Positions 63,701 through 64,000 of a stretch of 64,000 bases of DNA are shown piece by piece. Source of the stretch: Winkia neuii (GTDB lineage Bacteria; Actinomycetota; Actinomycetes; Actinomycetales; Actinomycetaceae); the NCBI RefSeq assembly GCF_029011175.1, contig NZ_CP118946.1, positions 1,240,001-1,304,000 on the forward strand, read 5' to 3'. Made by a program: the position numbers and the translations under genes. Each line of letters opens with the position of its first letter. The first letter of the stretch is position 1. The notes under the pieces were generated by a model. The model saw only the letters and a list, made by a program, of their open reading frames with translations, was not told where the DNA came from and made no database searches.

Positions 63701-64000
63701 TCGAGCAGCTCCTTCTTTACGCGCCTTTCAATATCCAGGCCGTGGTCCATCAGCTCAACGAAATAGTTCTCTTTACCGAAAATATCCTGGTATTCGCCAG
63801 CGGCACGCACGGCCTCCTCCCACTGCCCGAGTCGCAACCTAGTCTGCACTTCCGAGGACGGGCAGCCAGTAAAGCCGATCAGGCCAGAGGAATACTTTTC
63901 TATCAGTTCGCGGTCGATGCGAGGCCATTTCGCCATCTGCCCCTCAATGGAGCCCATTGAGGCCATGCGGAACAGGTTGTGCATGCCCTCCGTTGTCCGC
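60763..64000 (-). CDS. dnaE: DNA polymerase III alpha subunit (5' end outside window)
   Basis: The replicative polymerase catalytic subunit. Only residues from within the PHP domain to the C-terminus are inside the window, more than 1075 codons. The polymerase core shows GPGRGSGAGSIVAYCMGI and the catalytic Asp block PDIDVDFDD, and RQWGVHACAVIMS, YRPGPMGAG and VYQEQVM follow. After that come the helix-hairpin-helix region and a C-terminal OB fold (ITNVQRRTTKTGN). The frame runs open to base 64000, so the start is not in the window. The stop is close to the Fur gene. Confidence 0.96.
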   Translation of the reverse strand, partial: RTTEGMHNLFRMASMGSIEGQMAKWPRIDRELIEKYSSGLIGFTGCPSSEVQTRLRLGQWEEAVRAAGEYQDIFGKENYFVELMDHGLDIERRVKKELLELAKTIDAPLVATNDSHYVRKEDRDYQDALLCINSGKRLDDPGRFKFDGSDYYLRPASEMREIFRELPEACDNTLLIAEMCDVHFKTVDEGANFMPTFPVPEGETLESWFVKEVARGADKRFPGGVPEAEQKQIDYEISVITSMGFPGYFLVVADYINWAKDHGIRVGPGRGSGAGSIVAYCMGITELNPLEHGLMFERFLNPERVSMPDIDVDFDDKRRGEVIKYVEDKYGKDKVSQVITYGTIKTKQALKDSARILGKPFVVGEKLTKELPPTIMGKDISVHGIFDPADKRYGEAKSFRDMVAADKPGGAEYWGYQEVVDMALGIEGLTRQWGVHACAVIMSSHTLTDIIPMMKRLADGAIITQFDYPTCEHLGLLKMDFLGLKNLTIISDCLENIKLNGKEELDLENVSLEDPATYALLGRGETLGVFQLDGGGMRNLLRLMKPTSFADISAVGALYRPGPMGAGSHTNYALRKNGQQRIEPIHPELAEPLEDILSETHGLIVYQEQVMKIAQKLAGFTLGQADILRKAMGKKKADVLAQQFEGFRAGMLNNGYSDDSITTLWEILVPFASYAFNKSHSAAYGLVSYWTAYLKANYPVEYMAALLTSAGANKDKLPIYLGECRHLGIEVLVPDVNESSANFTPVGEKIRFGLASVRNVGLPVVEGIEQARTEQGRFESFNDFLKKVPQTVCNKRTIESLIKGGAFDSLGATRRSLELKHEEAVESIIGIKRNEAAGQFDLFAGLGEEAEEVGGGFRVEIPDLPEWDRKEKLGFEREMLGLYVSDHPLAGQEMGLSQNSDASISDIKEDESRPDRSRVTIAGLITNVQRRTTKTGNLWAIVTIEDLSGSIESQFFPSTYQTVSERLQPDQIVSVTGRLSRREGGVELNAESMKILELTRTGDEPVTLAMHMNNCTRPLLESLKQIFQAHPGPAPVNLRLSGAGRTVVAECDASLKVKPEASLFAELKELLGPNCLAE

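Overview
The window is ordinary chromosome from a Gram-positive actinobacterium of moderate G+C, most like the family Actinomycetaceae. Evidence for this: actinobacterial gene order (rne-rplU-rpmA-obg-proB-proA-nadD-rsfS, the rnc/mutM and coaD/rsmD/recG cluster, infC-rpmI-rplT), a CtpE-type P-ATPase, a DevS/DevR-like two-component pair, an AnsP-type asparagine permease, a sortase-anchored wall protein and a PriA-type HisA beside a decayed HisH. I see no prophage, insertion sequence, CRISPR array or large transferred island.

Layout. 1-10.1 kb: end of a bile-acid/Na+ symporter-like gene, a prolyl aminopeptidase-like hydrolase, a TerC manganese exporter behind a yybP-ykoY Mn2+ riboswitch, ctpE, uvrB, coaE and a betaine-type BCCT transporter. 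10.1-16.1 kb: a small membrane protein, asparaginase plus a frameshifted asparagine permease, a coiled-coil CAP-domain lipoprotein and tRNA-Ala(GGC). 16.1-25 kb: gpgP-like phosphatase, rsfS, a frameshifted nadD, proA, proB, obg, rpmA, rplU and RNase E/G. 25.3-34.1 kb: cydABDC, then a DevS-like kinase and a convergent DevR-like regulator. 34.1-41.6 kb: mutM, rnc, DUF177, a coiled-coil protein, coaD, rsmD, recG and a FakA-like protein without its kinase motif. 41.8-47.8 kb: rpmB, an adenine/adenosine-deaminase-like gene, a DoxX-like protein, a wall-anchored tandem alkaline phosphatase, a DUF1801 protein and a GNAT acetyltransferase. 47.8-55 kb: UDP-glucose pyrophosphorylase, thiL, an rRNA methyltransferase, rplT, rpmI and infC (AUC start, attenuator leader), an SseB-like gene, priA, a hisH without its catalytic triad and an unknown gene. 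55-64 kb: a dicarboxylate/amino-acid:cation symporter, lipB-lipA, an acyl-CoA ligase, a small membrane protein, an S4-domain protein, a Fur regulator and the 3' part of dnaE.

How the parts fit. Respiration under low oxygen (cydABDC) sits with a putative redox/gas-sensing kinase-regulator pair. Asparagine import and hydrolysis form one unit. Translation factors are grouped in two blocks with RNA-level control. The histidine locus looks like a relic: the glutaminase subunit has lost its catalytic residues, while the neighbouring isomerase keeps its catalytic aspartates but lacks the Trp used to recognise ProFAR.

The most interesting points are the dead HisH/altered PriA pair, the kinase-motif-less FakA paralogue, the tandem wall-anchored alkaline phosphatase, an adenosine-deaminase-fold protein with HCDVD in place of HAGEE, the Mn2+ riboswitch whose P1 strand can also mask the ribosome site, infC with a non-canonical AUC start behind an attenuator, and two single-base homopolymer frameshifts (ansP, and nadD, which is normally essential).
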